DNA from: Arctopsyche grandis
Lineage: Eukaryota; Arthropoda; Insecta; Trichoptera; Hydropsychidae
Direction of reading: 5' to 3'
Assembly: GCF_051622035.1 (NCBI RefSeq)
Contig: NC_135367.1
Span: forward strand, 29,342,001-29,406,000
DNA length: 64,000 nt
The position numbers were made by a program, and so were the translations under genes. Position 1 is the stretch's first letter. Every line of letters starts with the position of its first letter. Below the pieces are notes generated by a model. The model was not told the origin of the DNA. It did no database searches and worked only from the letters and a program-made list of their open reading frames with translations. Positions 52,470 to 63,913 of the stretch are shown here, one piece after another.

Positions 52470-52905
52470 GAATTTCAGTCAAACAATCATTCAAAAGAAA
52501 TTCTCTCAATTGATTTATAACAACTTGTTCTAATAATTTTTAAACAGGTAATATGTTAATAGGTCTCATTTCATTGGCCCTAAAGGTACCTGGTACCTTT
52601 CGTACTGGCACCACTGTGGCCACTTTCTATGCGTCTGGCACAATACCCGTCTCTGATGATAAATGAATTATTTTTAATAAACAAGAACCTACATATGTAT
52701 GTTAGTCCAAGCTAGTTTTAAAACCTCCACAGTTAAATCATCCATGCTACTTACTGATTTCATGCCATTCAAAATATCACTCAGCTCCTTATTGTTTATC
52801 AGTTTATGTTTATTAAATTTATTTATCCGTGTAGATAAAGTATCCATACTTTGATAACGATACGCAACCTGTATTGAATCTACAATATCTCTAATACTGC
52901 ATATC
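52470..52905 (-). mobile_element. LINE fragment, reverse-transcriptase N-part
   Basis: The minus strand encodes KELSDILNGMKSVSSMDDLT, VEVLKLAW and then, after a frame change and stops, PVRKVPGTFRANEMRPINILPV and NQLREFLLNDCL, the standard lead-in to the RT core. It ends next to a fold-back MITE at 52906. Confidence 0.75.
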
Positions 52906-53125
52906 GATGGCTTGGTGTACAGATATTGCATGTCCATTTTTGAATTTGTATCGAATTTTAAGTTTGTAGATGCTGGAATGATCCAGGTTTTTCCTTTCAA
53001 GGTTATTTATGCGGCATACATAAATTACCTTGAAAGGAATAACCTGAATTATTCCAGCATCTAAAAACTTAAAATTTCGATACAAATACAAAAATAGACA
53101 TACAATATCTGTGCACCAAGCCATC
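52906..53125. mobile_element. Fold-back MITE 1 of a cluster
   Basis: A 220-bp near-complete palindrome: GATGGCTTGGTGTACAGATA at the left pairs with the right end TATCTGTGCACCAAGCCATC; the arms meet near 53010-53025. Arms of about 100 bp are almost identical. Confidence 0.88.
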
Positions 53126-53129
53126 TACA

Positions 53130-53268
53130 TGTGCCCATAATTATGAAAGTGGTCTAAGTCAAGATTGTATATTTTTTTAAATCAATTACATATTACAATA
53201 TAAGCGATATTAAACGATAAAATCGACTTAAATTTTTTTTTTCTTGACTTTCATAATTATAGGCACAT
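53130..53268. mobile_element. Fold-back MITE 2 of a cluster
   Basis: Inverted ends TGTGCCCATAATTATGAAAG and CTTTCATAATTATAGGCACA, about 24 bp, around an AT-rich middle. It starts a few bases after MITE 1 ends. The type is unclear; mariner-like is possible. Confidence 0.8.
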
Positions 53269-53427
53269 ATGATGGGCTGAAAACCAGACTGGTACAAGTA
53301 ACATTTAAAAAAAAAATTATGGTTTAAGTGCTAAAATAATAGCATATATGAAATGCTATTATTTTAGCACTTAAACCAGCTTTTTTAAAAATGGCACTTG
53401 TACCAGTCTGGTTTTCAGCCCGTCATA
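53269..53427. mobile_element. Fold-back MITE 3 of a cluster
   Basis: A near-perfect palindrome: GATGGGCTGAAAACCAGACT at left and AGTCTGGTTTTCAGCCCGTC at right; the arms meet at ATATGAAATG around 53343-53352. It directly abuts MITE 2. Confidence 0.88.
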
Positions 53428-53451
53428 TGTATGTACATATGTATATGGTAT

Positions 53452-53572
53452 ACGGATTATTCCACAAAAAGCGAACTCCCGCAAGTCACTAAATTCTCGA
53501 TCACGGAACATCTGGCACTCGAGTTCTCTTTAGTACAATATACAATATTTCAATAATCACCGAACCCATCTA
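53452..53572. mobile_element. Relic related to the 60290-60478 MITE
   Basis: It shares GGAACATCTGGCACTCGAGT-like words, GTCACTAAA and the end AATAATCACCGAACC with the 189-bp element at 60290-60478. Ends are decayed. Confidence 0.5.
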
Positions 53573-54191
53573 CATATTTACATATATAATAAAAAAAAGA
53601 CTCATTATCAATTATAACAGACCTGTTTCGCATCGTTATTTATTAATAGTATTCTGTTTAGTTCTGATTTAATGAAAGAGTATTACAGTAGAAGAAAGGT
53701 ACGTACAACATTTTCGAACATCAGGTTATCAGATGCATAATCTCGGAGGTTATCAGAATCATAATACTGTTTCCGTATAATCAGTTTATTGTGAGTTTAT
53801 GTAAATATATTTAAAAAATCAAAACAAACACATATTATTGTACATAACAATGTTTAAAACAATACTTATGCATAAGTTTTTCTAATAATTATACAATTTA
53901 CACATGGAGATATTGTAAAAATAATAATACAAAAATCAACAACATTAGGAGTTATGACGTAAAAAATATAAGTTAGGTTACAAGATATAGTTAACAAATT
54001 TAAAACAATTATCATTCAATAAAAACATTTGATATGTTAGTGTTTCATTTTGGTACATGATTGAATTTCTGATTGGACTATGCAAAATTAGGCAATTAAT
54101 TGAATATATGTACATATATGAAAAATATTGCGCGTCAATAATATGCTATTAACAAAATATCAAGAATATTTTTGGGTTATCTCTTAAGTGA

Positions 54192-54281
<90 letters not shown>

Positions 54282-54443
54282 TTTTTTTTATTGGGTATAG
54301 ATAAATTTGTTTTAACAATACCTAGTCGACAAAATTTTAATTTAACTTGGAGAGGTAGAGGTAGTAATCATCTAAAAATACAATTTTATATTTATTATAC
54401 AAATGTATAATATACATACATTGTATACGTACGTATATTAGGG
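53573..54443. other. Intergenic AT-rich DNA
   Basis: Contains a (TA)n tract at 54195-54272 and otherwise low-complexity AT-rich DNA with no gene or bounded element. Confidence 0.55.
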
Positions 54444-55495
54444 CAGTGCTACCCAAATGTCGATCCGCGGTCAAAGAAGTAAACGCATGTACACACATAT
54501 GTATTTTAAATATTGATATAAACATTTTCCCCCGCTCTCTGCAACCTGTACTGTTTTCCTCACTTTTCAGTCAGTGTTCGTCACTGAGTAGGATTGGCTC
54601 ACTACACACATTTTTTTAAGAGGAAACATCGCAATACTGTTTCTTGATTCTTCAGACTCTGACAGTCAACCAACTCGTAAATTTGATCCTTCACACATTC
54701 GGTTGGGATTTATTGCTATGGAAGATGGCAATGTCTGTGTGAGTTGGCAGAGAAAGTCGAACGTGTTCCATTATCTTATGACACTACAGCTCGAGGAATT
54801 CATGATCTTGCTAACGTTTTATGAAACAACAGTTCATAGTAGAAATAAAATTGGCAAAGCAATATTATTTGTAGCTAGATGAATCCACAGATCTAACTAG
54901 CATTGCAATTATATTGGTATATTTCTTTTCAGCATCACTGCCAACGAAAATCGCTCAATGCTATGTTAAAAAGTCGAAATTGTTCGTTTACCATGCATAC
55001 ATATGAAAAACGGTTAGTAAATATGTATATCAGTGGCGTGCGGTAAAAGTATCTCTCCCCCCGTCGTACATCTCACTTAATTTTCGCGAGCAGGATACAA
55101 CAGGAACAAGAGGAACAGGCTTTCCTCCCGTATTCAGCGCGCGCACATTAAACAAGGCTGTATGACAAAAAGAGAGATAATTTCACCGCATGCCACTCAT
55201 ATGTATATATTATATATACATAGTACCGTTTACCATGTACCAATTTTTTTTTGATCTTTCGACTTAACATCTTTCGATTTTCGACCTTTGCCTTCCGATA
55301 TTTGCGTTTTCGGACTTTTTAATTTTTTTTTAAATTGAACATAGTTAAAAAAAAACAAAACCTGTTCATTATAGTAAATTATTAGGTAGTGTAAAAATGT
55401 GGGGGGAGGGGAGATTTCCATTTCATAAAAATGAAGTTGGTGCGTGAGTAATACCAAACGGTACTCTGCAACACGAAAAAGTTTGAGTAGCACTG
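54444..55495 (+). mobile_element. hAT relic with nested insertions
   Basis: Left end CAGTGCTACCCAAA and right end TTTGAGTAGCACTG are inverted. The plus strand near 54870-54940 encodes LDESTDLTSIAIILVYFFSA, a well-known hAT transposase block. Flanking duplication is not clear. A second hAT MITE (55031-55197) and an arm of a fold-back family (55221-55330) lie within it. Confidence 0.75.
55031..55197. mobile_element. hAT MITE with shared fold-back core
   Basis: Ends CAGTGGCGTGCGGTAAAAG and TTTCACCGCATGCCACT are inverted, with ATGTATAT-like flanks. Its core, CGCGAGCAGGATACAACAGG, AACAAGAGGAACAGGC, is shared with the hairpin at 60697-60836. Confidence 0.7.
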
Positions 55496-56914
55496 CCCCA
55501 ACATACACATGTATTGAAAATAACATGTGATGCATTAAATAATATACAAATATCATTTGAGTTATGTTATATTATGGTCACAGCCACACTTTTAACAAAC
55601 CAACTGTATTAACTTTTAAGATTTTTTAAATACTTAATATTTTGAATTACATACATACAATGTATACACAACAAAAATGGGTACGAATAACACAAGTTAC
55701 ATATTGATGATACATTACAAAAGTTGTGTACACATTAAAAATTTAACTAATGACTAATAAAATAAGCATTACTATCACCAAATGTACATAGAATAAATGT
55801 AGTGGCGTGTTATGGCAAAATTTAAATAATCATTTTTAAAACAAACGTTGATGTTACATGTCGTTATTTTTCCAAGAAGAAACGTGCCGTTTCAGTGCAC
55901 TACGTGAAAATAGCCATACGTAGATATCAAATTTAAAATATTCACATGGAAGAATTTTGTTACTATAATAATACTTACAACAATAAATATGTATCAACAA
56001 ATTTCTAATTTATACTTCCATACATACATATATTGTGTGAACAGTTACATATATAATTCATTTTTAATATAATTTAAAAATACATAAAAACAATTTGACT
56101 CCCTTAAATAAAATTAAGTACAACATACATACATATGTATGTATTGTATGTATGTAGGAGATTCGAAAAGCAACAATGAAAATTTTAATTTCATCGACAA
56201 AATCGAGTACTCCGATTAGCTGACCAAGGCGTTGCATTTGCACTTTTACAAACAGACTCAAACAAAAACAAAAACCATATCGATACGGAAGAAACAGAAA
56301 TAAAATGAAAATGTAAAAAAAAGCAATCTGAAGCGTAAACAGTAAAATCAGAACATTCTAAACTTGTAAGAATACATAAATGTTTCGTTGCAACCAGTTC
56401 ATCTTTCTTTTATTAAATGTATACATACATACAAATGTATTTCCATCATAACGTACAAGTATTTTGCAGATCCTGTTTCTTCACTATCGATATATAATAC
56501 AAATATACATACATACATACATATATTAAAATTGATTAAAAGATAAATTTTTATAAATGTTATAAACGATAACGATATAGCATTAGAAAATTTTCAATAT
56601 CCTGGAATGCAAGAAATCTATCTTAACATTAAAATATATGAATACAAAGGAACTGGAAACATGGTAACTATGTAGATATATTGGTGTAAGTCTGCGGATT
56701 GTTTACCTTTTAATTCTAACAAAAAATTGCACGTATGAACGCATCGTGGACAAATATACATAGAGAGATGGTGCAGAGATACATACATACAAACATACAT
56801 ATACAGAAAAGAAATACATATGTACAAGAATACATATACATATGTGTGTGTGTGTGTGTGTGTGTATTGAACAAGTACAGGTTTTTATCTACAAGCAGAT
56901 GAGATGGTATAGTT
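55496..56914. other. Intergenic DNA and WDR37 3' flank
   Basis: AT-rich with ATGT runs and a (GT)n run at 56843-56865. It should include the WDR37 3' UTR. No gene seen. Confidence 0.5.
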
Positions 56915-59075
56915 CTAGGTTTCTTTTGCCGGTTGAATTGACCAGCCTAGAATGCGCCGATCGAAACCGCAAGAGAAGAAATTGACGTTGGCTGACATAT
57001 CGTCCGACCATGCCACAGAAGTAACCATCCGTCTGTGACCCTAAAATCAGAATAAAATTTAACATGAATTCAAAGGTCAACATGAATTCCGCAGTAGTAC
57101 ATAAATACATATGTACACACATTACACTTTAATAAAATTACCATTCGACTCGTTCTCGGCAATCTGGCCATTCTTTGTCCTTGAAGATCGAATAACCGCA
57201 CTTGTCGATTGTCGTGAGGAATCGCTATGACTCCACCAGAGCTTACAGCTATACGATTAACGCTAGAGTCCGAACGTATTGTAGACAGTGATGAGCGCAT
57301 ATTCCTCAAATCCCAAACCTAAACAACGCACAATTACATATTTAAATTTAATGAACAGCCCTCCCCTCGTAAGTAATATGTATGTATGTATTAATTTTTT
57401 GGTCAATATGAAGAATATGATAAATATGTATTTACTTTGACTGAACGGTCATCAGATCCCGACACGACCTTATCTTCTCTAGTAAAAACTGCAGATGTTA
57501 CACTCCTATAATAATGAGAAAATGTATTAATTCATTCGTTCAAGCAAATGTGTAATGACGATACAACACTTTTTCGTTATTGTAATTCTTGAAAATGAAT
57601 CAACTTACTCCGTATGCCCTTGAAATACAGATACAGAGTGAATTTGTTCGCGAAAGTCCCAAAGACGGAAAGTAGTATCTCTAGATGCAGTCACGACCAA
57701 CCGTTGAGTGTTGTGTGCAGACGCATGAGTTAATTCGTGATCGTGTCCTAAAAACATACGACAAAACTCATTTTTGACTACATACATACGTATTAGTACA
57801 CACGTAACGTGTGTGAAACGCAACAGTTACCAGTGAGACACTGAACTAAATCGCCGGTTTCCACATCGTACAAATTAGCAGATCGGTCCCAAGACGCCGT
57901 GATAACTTGATCACCACCTGCCAACCAATCAGCTGACACAACAACACCAGTATGGCCTCCGAGTTCTGCTAACGGCGTTCTGAGACTTTCGGGTCGATCT
58001 GATCCTTCACCTCCACCACCCAAACCGTCATCCAGACCAGTTTCAAGTTCTTCTTCTGAAGACTGGCCTCTCAACTGATGTGAAATTTATACAAGTACAT
58101 AAATCACAGCTCGTGCAAATAGAATAATACTAATTTTAAATGAACAAACCGGTAAGTCCCAATTGACTGCAGCTTGCCATACGTGAGCGGTGTTGTCGCC
58201 GCTACTCGTCAGAGCAATGTCTCTCGACGGATGGAATCTGATGGAATTGACAGAGCCGGTGTGCCCGAGGTATTGCAACAGGCATTTTCCCCATTCAACG
58301 CTCCATATGTATGCCGAATGGTCTATAAATAGAACGAAAAAAAAAGGTATTTTGAAATTGAATGAATATCATCATCAAGTATGGATAAAATTTTGAATGA
58401 ATAAAGCTAATACCAGCTGACGCCGTGCCAATAAGAGGTTGACCAGGCCTAGCCGTAGAAACCTCCCATACGCCGTCTTTGTGACCGGTGAATTCTCTAA
58501 CTAATTGACAACTATAAGTCGGGGTTTTAAAGCTAGACACTATTTTACTCGTTTGGACTTTTAATTTGTGACTAGCTTTGACCTTTTGCGAACTTTGCGA
58601 TACTAAAACAAAAATAACGTATATAAATACGTGAAATTTTTTTATGCAAACACAATTACATATCATATGTTCATATTATGGCGATTGCTTACATTTTTGT
58701 TTAGCAGCTTTTTCTTTGACATCAAAGTCGACAGTGTCAGTGTTTGGTTTTTCGCCAATGCAAGATTCTCTTTCGAGGCGTTCACTTAGTAATTCAATTT
58801 TTTCTTGAACTGCAATTGAATAATAATGAAAAATAATACAAATGTACATATGTATGAACGTTAATAGAAACTGTTTCAACATGTTAGGGCTTACGATTTA
58901 TATTTTCAGTGTAGAGAATATCAAATTCTTTTTCGATCTGAGAGAAGAGTTCGTGTAATCGTGTTCGAAACAATGGCGGGATAGAACATTCAGATTCCTG
59001 ATCTAATTTGAAAATGTTTGGAATTATGTCACTTCCTTCGGCGAGGCTTTGTAGTCTTCGCTTGCTGGACTTCAT
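56915..59075 (-). CDS. WDR37: WDR37, WD-repeat protein
   Basis: Nine exons on the minus strand: 58895-59075, 58693-58809, 58414-58602, 58150-58322, 57831-58074, 57609-57747, 57436-57505, 57142-57318 and 56915-57040. All junctions are in frame with GT/AG ends. The product is about 471 residues (human 494). The N-terminal segment [19 protein letters not shown] is the conserved helical region of the family; seven WD-type blades follow, for example [54 protein letters not shown] and [10 protein letters not shown] at the end. In vertebrates WDR37 partners with PACS1/2 in ER-linked calcium and trafficking control; role in insects is inferred. The Gly/Glu-rich linker between blades 3 and 4 (in 57831-58074) is the most variable part. 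Confidence 0.95.
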
Positions 59076-59560
59076 CTTCGTCTACACTGCGATTCGTCTT
59101 TATACGATTCTGAAGCGTATAAGAAGCATACGTACAAATAAAATTGTAAAATTCGAAACTAAGTCCAAAGATCAAACGAAACGAAACGAAACGAATGCAC
59201 GATCGATTTGGAATCGAAAATTAACCGTGGGCTGGATACCGTCCGAGGTAAAGAACGATGCAATACCTGTGACCAATTACTGACATTTGCAACAGTCGGG
59301 TCGGGTCAACTTATGAATATGTGATGAGCTCAAGGCCAACCAACACATGCGGAGTGGGTGGGAGACGAGGGGACGACGGGACGAACACTAGGAATAGGAA
59401 TCGACCGGAATTGGATCATCAAACCGGAAGAAGAAGAAGCAGAGGCCGAGGAGAAGCGAATCGAACCGACGCGACGCAACTGACGCTCACGGCAGCACGG
59501 TGACAGCGCACTGACAGCTGATCCTACCCGTACCGTACCACTGCCATCAAAAAACAATCT
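59076..59560 (-). promoter_or_regulatory. WDR37 5' flank
   Basis: The DNA upstream of the WDR37 ATG is higher in GC and CpG, especially 59330-59530. TCAGT-type Inr matches on the minus strand lie near 59483 and 59511, without a spaced DPE. The exact start cannot be told. Confidence 0.4.
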
Positions 59561-59998
59561 TTCTATGTGGCCGAAATACGACATTATACAAACATATATT
59601 TAATTGTTCGGTTCGGTGATTACATCCCAAAACCAGCCACAAACTACAGGAGATCCGCGCGAGCGATTTTTGTAGCGGCTGTTATCCTGGTAGCGGATTC
59701 ACATTTTGGATGTTTATCCTTTTCAATACGAAGCCACAATACAATCGTCCTCAAAATTTTAATCAAATTCAAATTGAAGGAGCAACTTGTGACTGGCAAC
59801 CGAAGTAACCAGTCTGGTTAATCCAAGCAAGATACATGTACTTATGTACATACGAAATTAACCGGTCTCCGTGACGACACAGAATGTTAAATTACAGAAA
59901 ACGCAAATATCGGAAGGCAAAGATCGAAAATCGAAAGATCTTAAGTCGAAAGATCAAAAAAAAAAAAAATTTGGTGCATGGTAAACGGTACATACTCA

Positions 59999-60692
59999 TA
60001 TAGGGGGGTTGAAGGTTTTGGACCATTTCCAAGCCTATGGAAATTCAGTTGAATTTTGAAGAGGATCTTTATTACTCAATTAATACAGGTGTATTTGTAT
60101 GTACAGCGAAGTAGGTAAAGGATTCACTGGAACGAGCTGGGTCGAGTTCCTGGAGCTCACTGGCATCTGGGGACGATGCACTGGTTTATAAAGGTGTTGC
60201 TTGAGCAACGCGTAGCTGGGCTGGTGAGATCACGTTCTGGAAGATTCCGACGGGGTCGAGGTCTTCCTTTGTGTTCTATGTTTGATGCGGTTCGGTGATT
60301 ACTGGTCACAAATTACTCGTCACAAAGTCACTAAAATCTCTATAACGGAACATCTGGCAGCCGAAAAGTCCACCATAATAACGATAACTAACATAGTAAC
60401 GAGAACTTGAGTGCCAAATATTGTGTATTCGCGATTTTCATGGCAAAAATTGTCTTTGTGACGAATAGTCCAATTACCGTTTGATGCGTAGGTGCGTAGC
60501 TCCTTGGGATTTCCCGTGTACTCGTGATTGCGTATCTGGAGCGAGTCGAATCGCCTGTATGGGTAAGCTGGACGAAGTATTTCGGCCACGGCTAACTTTC
60601 GTGTATGAGAAGAGGACGCGATGATGTCATTTGTACAGATTAAGTTCGATGAGGGAAATAGGTGATATCACAAGTCGTGCTATATCTCTACA
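59999..60692 (-). mobile_element. LTR-like element, copy 2
   Basis: Reverse copy of 51803-52297, with TG start at 60692 and the CTATA end at 59999. A perfect 4-bp duplication CTCA (59995-59998 and 60693-60696) marks its insertion into a fold-back element. It is itself interrupted by a 189-bp MITE at 60290-60478. It looks like a solo LTR. Confidence 0.75.
60290..60478. mobile_element. MITE with 9-10 bp target duplication
   Basis: Inserted in the LTR-like copy and absent from the same place in the other copy (51803-52297), giving an empty-site comparison. The flanks are GTTTGATGCG (60280-60289) and GTTTGATGCG (60479-60488). Ends GTTCGGTGATTACTGGTCAC and its rough inverse GTGACGAATAGTCCAATTAC. 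The duplication length suggests a Mutator-like origin. Confidence 0.8.
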
Positions 60693-60696
60693 CTCA

Positions 60697-60836
60697 CTTA
60701 ATTTGCGCGAGCAGGATACAACAGGAACAAGAGGAACAGGCTTTTCCTCCCGTATTAATGTGCGCGCGCAGAATACGGGAGGAAAAGCATGTTCCTCTTG
60801 TTCCTGTTGTACCCTGCTCGCGCAAATTAAGTGAGT
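60697..60836. repeat. Core hairpin of the fold-back element
   Basis: CTTAATTTGCGCGAGCAGGA and its inverse frame arms of about 65 bp with nearly no mismatch around a CG-alternating centre (TGTGCGCGCGCAG). The same arm sequence appears in the hAT MITE at 55031-55197. Confidence 0.88.
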
Positions 60837-61233
60837 ATGTACCGTTTACCATGCACCATTATTTTTTTTGATCTTTCGATTTTCGATCTTTGCCTTCTGA
60901 TATTTCTGTTTTCTTTAATTTAACATTCTGTCTCGTCACGTATACCCATAGATATTTATAACTGTTATAGTAATGCTTGGATGGGGGTAGGTAGGTAGGT
61001 AGGTAGGTAGACTGTTTTCCATATTCTCAATATCTTTCTACAAATTGTGTTAATTTTGTATATGTATATTTTTTGTATCCGTTGGGTGCATATCGAGTTG
61101 GCCTCGTAGAGTAGACTGTAGAGAGTAGACAACGAGAAGATTCCAAGCCAAGAGTAGCGAAGCTGTATTAGTAAGTAGGCAGTGGCCGAAGAAACAGTGG
61201 TGTTACGACGGACGGACGGACGAACATTATACA

Positions 61234-63738
61234 ATGACATTGACAGATGCTTACATAGGCTGGCATGCTGTGTCGGTGCGATCCTTGATTATGACTGTGG
61301 TTCTATTGTTGGCCAATTTTGGGAAAAAAATATTGCCGTTTGTCGACCATAATCAAATTGTATGTAACTCTCGCTGTACTGTTTCACTTTTCCTCCACAA
61401 AGTATTTAACGGAATTCATAAACATGCATATTTTTATTATTTCACAATATAAGATGCAAACATCTACAGCAATTTCACATTTTATTTTTTATGCAGAGAT
61501 GGTGTTCATTTGCACGGAAGCGCATCAATAAAATGGAATGCACGGTGAAATCTCGGGACGACCCTGTTATATTGAAACTGGATTCTAAACAATTCAAATC
61601 TATCTTTAATGACGAAGTGTGCACATTGAAAGCTTTATTCGAAAAATATGGTTACGAGATACGCTTGGCCGGAGGGCCTGTGAGGTTTGTTGACATTTAA
61701 ATCTTCAGTATTGACACGTTCCGTAATTGGTTTACGAGACATTCGTGCACTGTCCATACAGGGATCTGTTGATGGGAATTCAACCTTCAGATTTAGATTT
61801 CGCCACGGTAGCTACACCGCAGCAAATGAAAGATATGTTTACCAATGAAAATGTACGATTGGTAAATTCAAACGGAGAAAAACATGGAACCATAACACCG
61901 AGAATCAATGATAAGGAAAATTTTGAAGTGACAACTCTTCGGATAGATGTTTCTACTGATGGGAGACATGCAGATGTGATGTTCACAAAAGATTGGAAAT
62001 TAGATGCTAATAGAAGAGATCTTACTATCAATTCTATGTTTCTCGGTATTTAAAATGCACATACATATGTACTGTGAAATGTTATTTTTATTTCATCGAT
62101 TTTTTACGCGGAAATAATTTTCGTTGTAGGGTTTGATGGCTCGGTGTACGATTACTTTTACGGTTACGAAGATTTAATGGCAAGAAAGATAGTTTTTGTG
62201 GGTGATGCTGATCTTAGAATAAAAGAAGATTATTTAAGAATTCTAAGATACTTTAGGTAATGGTTCATTAGTTTTATTTTATTTCATACATATATACAGT
62301 CGGCCCCATGAGACCATGGATTCCGATAACACCTGCGACTTCCCCCTGAGAGCACGGTCACCGATAACACATCTCCAATGTATTGAACGTGTACGTCAAT
62401 ATATCGAATATGTCAGGGCAGCCCAACCTTTTGTAGTTGCAATCTATATCTTTCCATAAAAATCTGTTTATATTTACAAACATAGAATGTTTATTTAACA
62501 TTTCAGTAAAAAATAGAACCATTTAAAATACAACCACACAAAAAACGAGCTCAAATTTTCGCATAATCACATAACATTTGTGCTCTCGTCATATAAACAT
62601 TGTGACTGGGGCTGCCAAACTTATATACACGAACCAACGAATGTTCGTATACAATTTTTTTTCTCGAAAAAACTTATTCCCCAATTTTCCATAAATTTCA
62701 AACCCCCGATAACACGGTCCCAAAAATCGTGTTCTCAGGGGGCCCACTGTATACATACATATGTATACAGTGGTATACAGTCTGTATGTACCAATTTCTG
62801 ATTCTATTTTTTCATCAAGATTTTATGGTCGAATTGCTGAACATCAGAATGGTCACGATGAAGAAACTCTGAAGTGCATTGCCAGCAACGCTGCAGGTTT
62901 GCAGAGAATATCCGGTGAGAGAATCTGGGTTGAATTTAAGAAAATTCTGTCTGGAAAATTTGCAGGCGACTTATTAAAAATGATGATGGATTTGCAGATT
63001 GGAAAATATATAGGTGACTAAAGATGACGTTAAAAAAGTCGATTTATTACCTCATTATAATTAAGTTTACGATAATAAATGTTACCTTAATTTCATAGGT
63101 CTCCCGGAGAACCAAAATGTGGATGAATTAGACAGGGTATGGAAACATGTTCAAAAAATGAATTATCAGCCGATGACCCTTTTAGCGAGCGTTCTCAATA
63201 ACATAGAAGACGTTACAAATTTGAATGATAGGTTAAAATTTTCAACTTTCGATAGAGATCTTGCATATTATGTCGTCGAACATAGGAAAGATAAGATATC
63301 CGTAGATCGTTTATTGTAAGTGTTTTTCGACTTCGTTAATATTCTCATATACGTACATTTCAATAATTTAATATATTTATTTTTAGACCATATCAAAAAC
63401 TCTTCATGAATGCTAAAACGAGACCACAAGTCATTCGGCTATATATAGCGGAAATACTGAAATATAGAAATGATATAGAGCTGCTGGAAGCATTTAATAA
63501 ATGGGAAATGCCGAGGTTTCCGCCCGTAACCACCGCAGTACTCAATAAAAATGGAGTCATCATTCCGAAAATGTACGGAGTCGTTTTGAACGCTCTTAAA
63601 GATTATTGGGCTAACAATAAATTTGATGTGAGACTCGAAGAGTTAGAAAAGCAAATTCCAATTATAATGAGCAATATGAATGTAGCTGATTTTCAATATG
63701 AAAAATTTACTAAATCAAAAAAAAAAAAAATAAATTAA
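61234..63738 (+). CDS. TRNT1: CCA-adding tRNA nucleotidyltransferase
   Basis: Exons 61497-61684, 61762-62045, 62130-62256, 62820-63013, 63099-63315 and 63387-63738 are certain; 61234-61359 is a probable first exon in phase. The enzyme adds CCA to the 3' end of nuclear and mitochondrial tRNAs. Family motifs in order are LAGGPVRD with the flexible loop, SDLDFAT with the two metal-binding Asp, [48 protein letters not shown], and [12 protein letters not shown]. The Ala of the usual GGAVRD is Pro here. Starts at 61234 or 61291 would give a 495- or 476-residue form with a possible mitochondrial leader; the ATG at 61533 gives a 441-residue form, close to the human 434. The C-terminus ends in a Lys-rich tail. 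Confidence 0.95.
62297..62749. mobile_element. pogo/Tigger-like MITE in a TRNT1 intron
   Basis: Ends CAGTCGGCCCCATGAGA and TCTCAGGGGGCCCACTG are inverted, flanked by TA on both sides (62295-62296 and 62750-62751). GATAACAC words occur near both ends. No transposase. The TA target and CAGT ends fit the pogo branch of Tc1/mariner. Confidence 0.8.
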
Positions 63739-63913
63739 ATCACTCGAATTTTTTTTAATAAGGTACATTTTTTTATTGTATGTGCATATGTACATAAGAC
63801 CTTAAGTAAATTTGTATAAGAGTATATGTAAAAATACTACATATGTATAATATTATAGGGTGTGCATAATTTTGATTTGATATAATTTTGGTAAAGTGAA
63901 GAAATCAAGTCTT
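63739..63913. other. Shared 3' flank of TRNT1 and the next gene
   Basis: Only 175 bases separate the TRNT1 stop from the stop of a convergent minus-strand gene. AATAA-type signals lie at 63756-63761 region (plus) and TTTATT forms on both strands. Confidence 0.5.

Larger units (their letters stand above)
59870..60940. mobile_element. Long fold-back element interrupted by an LTR copy
   Basis: Left arm starts CGTGACGACACAGAATGTTA, right arm ends TAACATTCTGTCTCGTCACG. Both arms carry the ATCGAAAATCGAAAGATC block and CGGTACATACTCACTTAATT, and meet near 60758-60775. Without the insertion it would be an almost complete 370-380 bp palindrome. An LTR-like element (59999-60692) sits in the left arm. 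Part of this family also occurs at 55221-55330. Confidence 0.85.

Noticed and set aside
55230-55556. 108-codon minus-strand frame with a Lys-rich end
   Set aside because: It runs through a fold-back transposon arm and a hAT terminus.
57605-58278. Several separate small proteins with WD repeats
   Set aside because: They are exons of the single WDR37 gene; all junctions are in phase.
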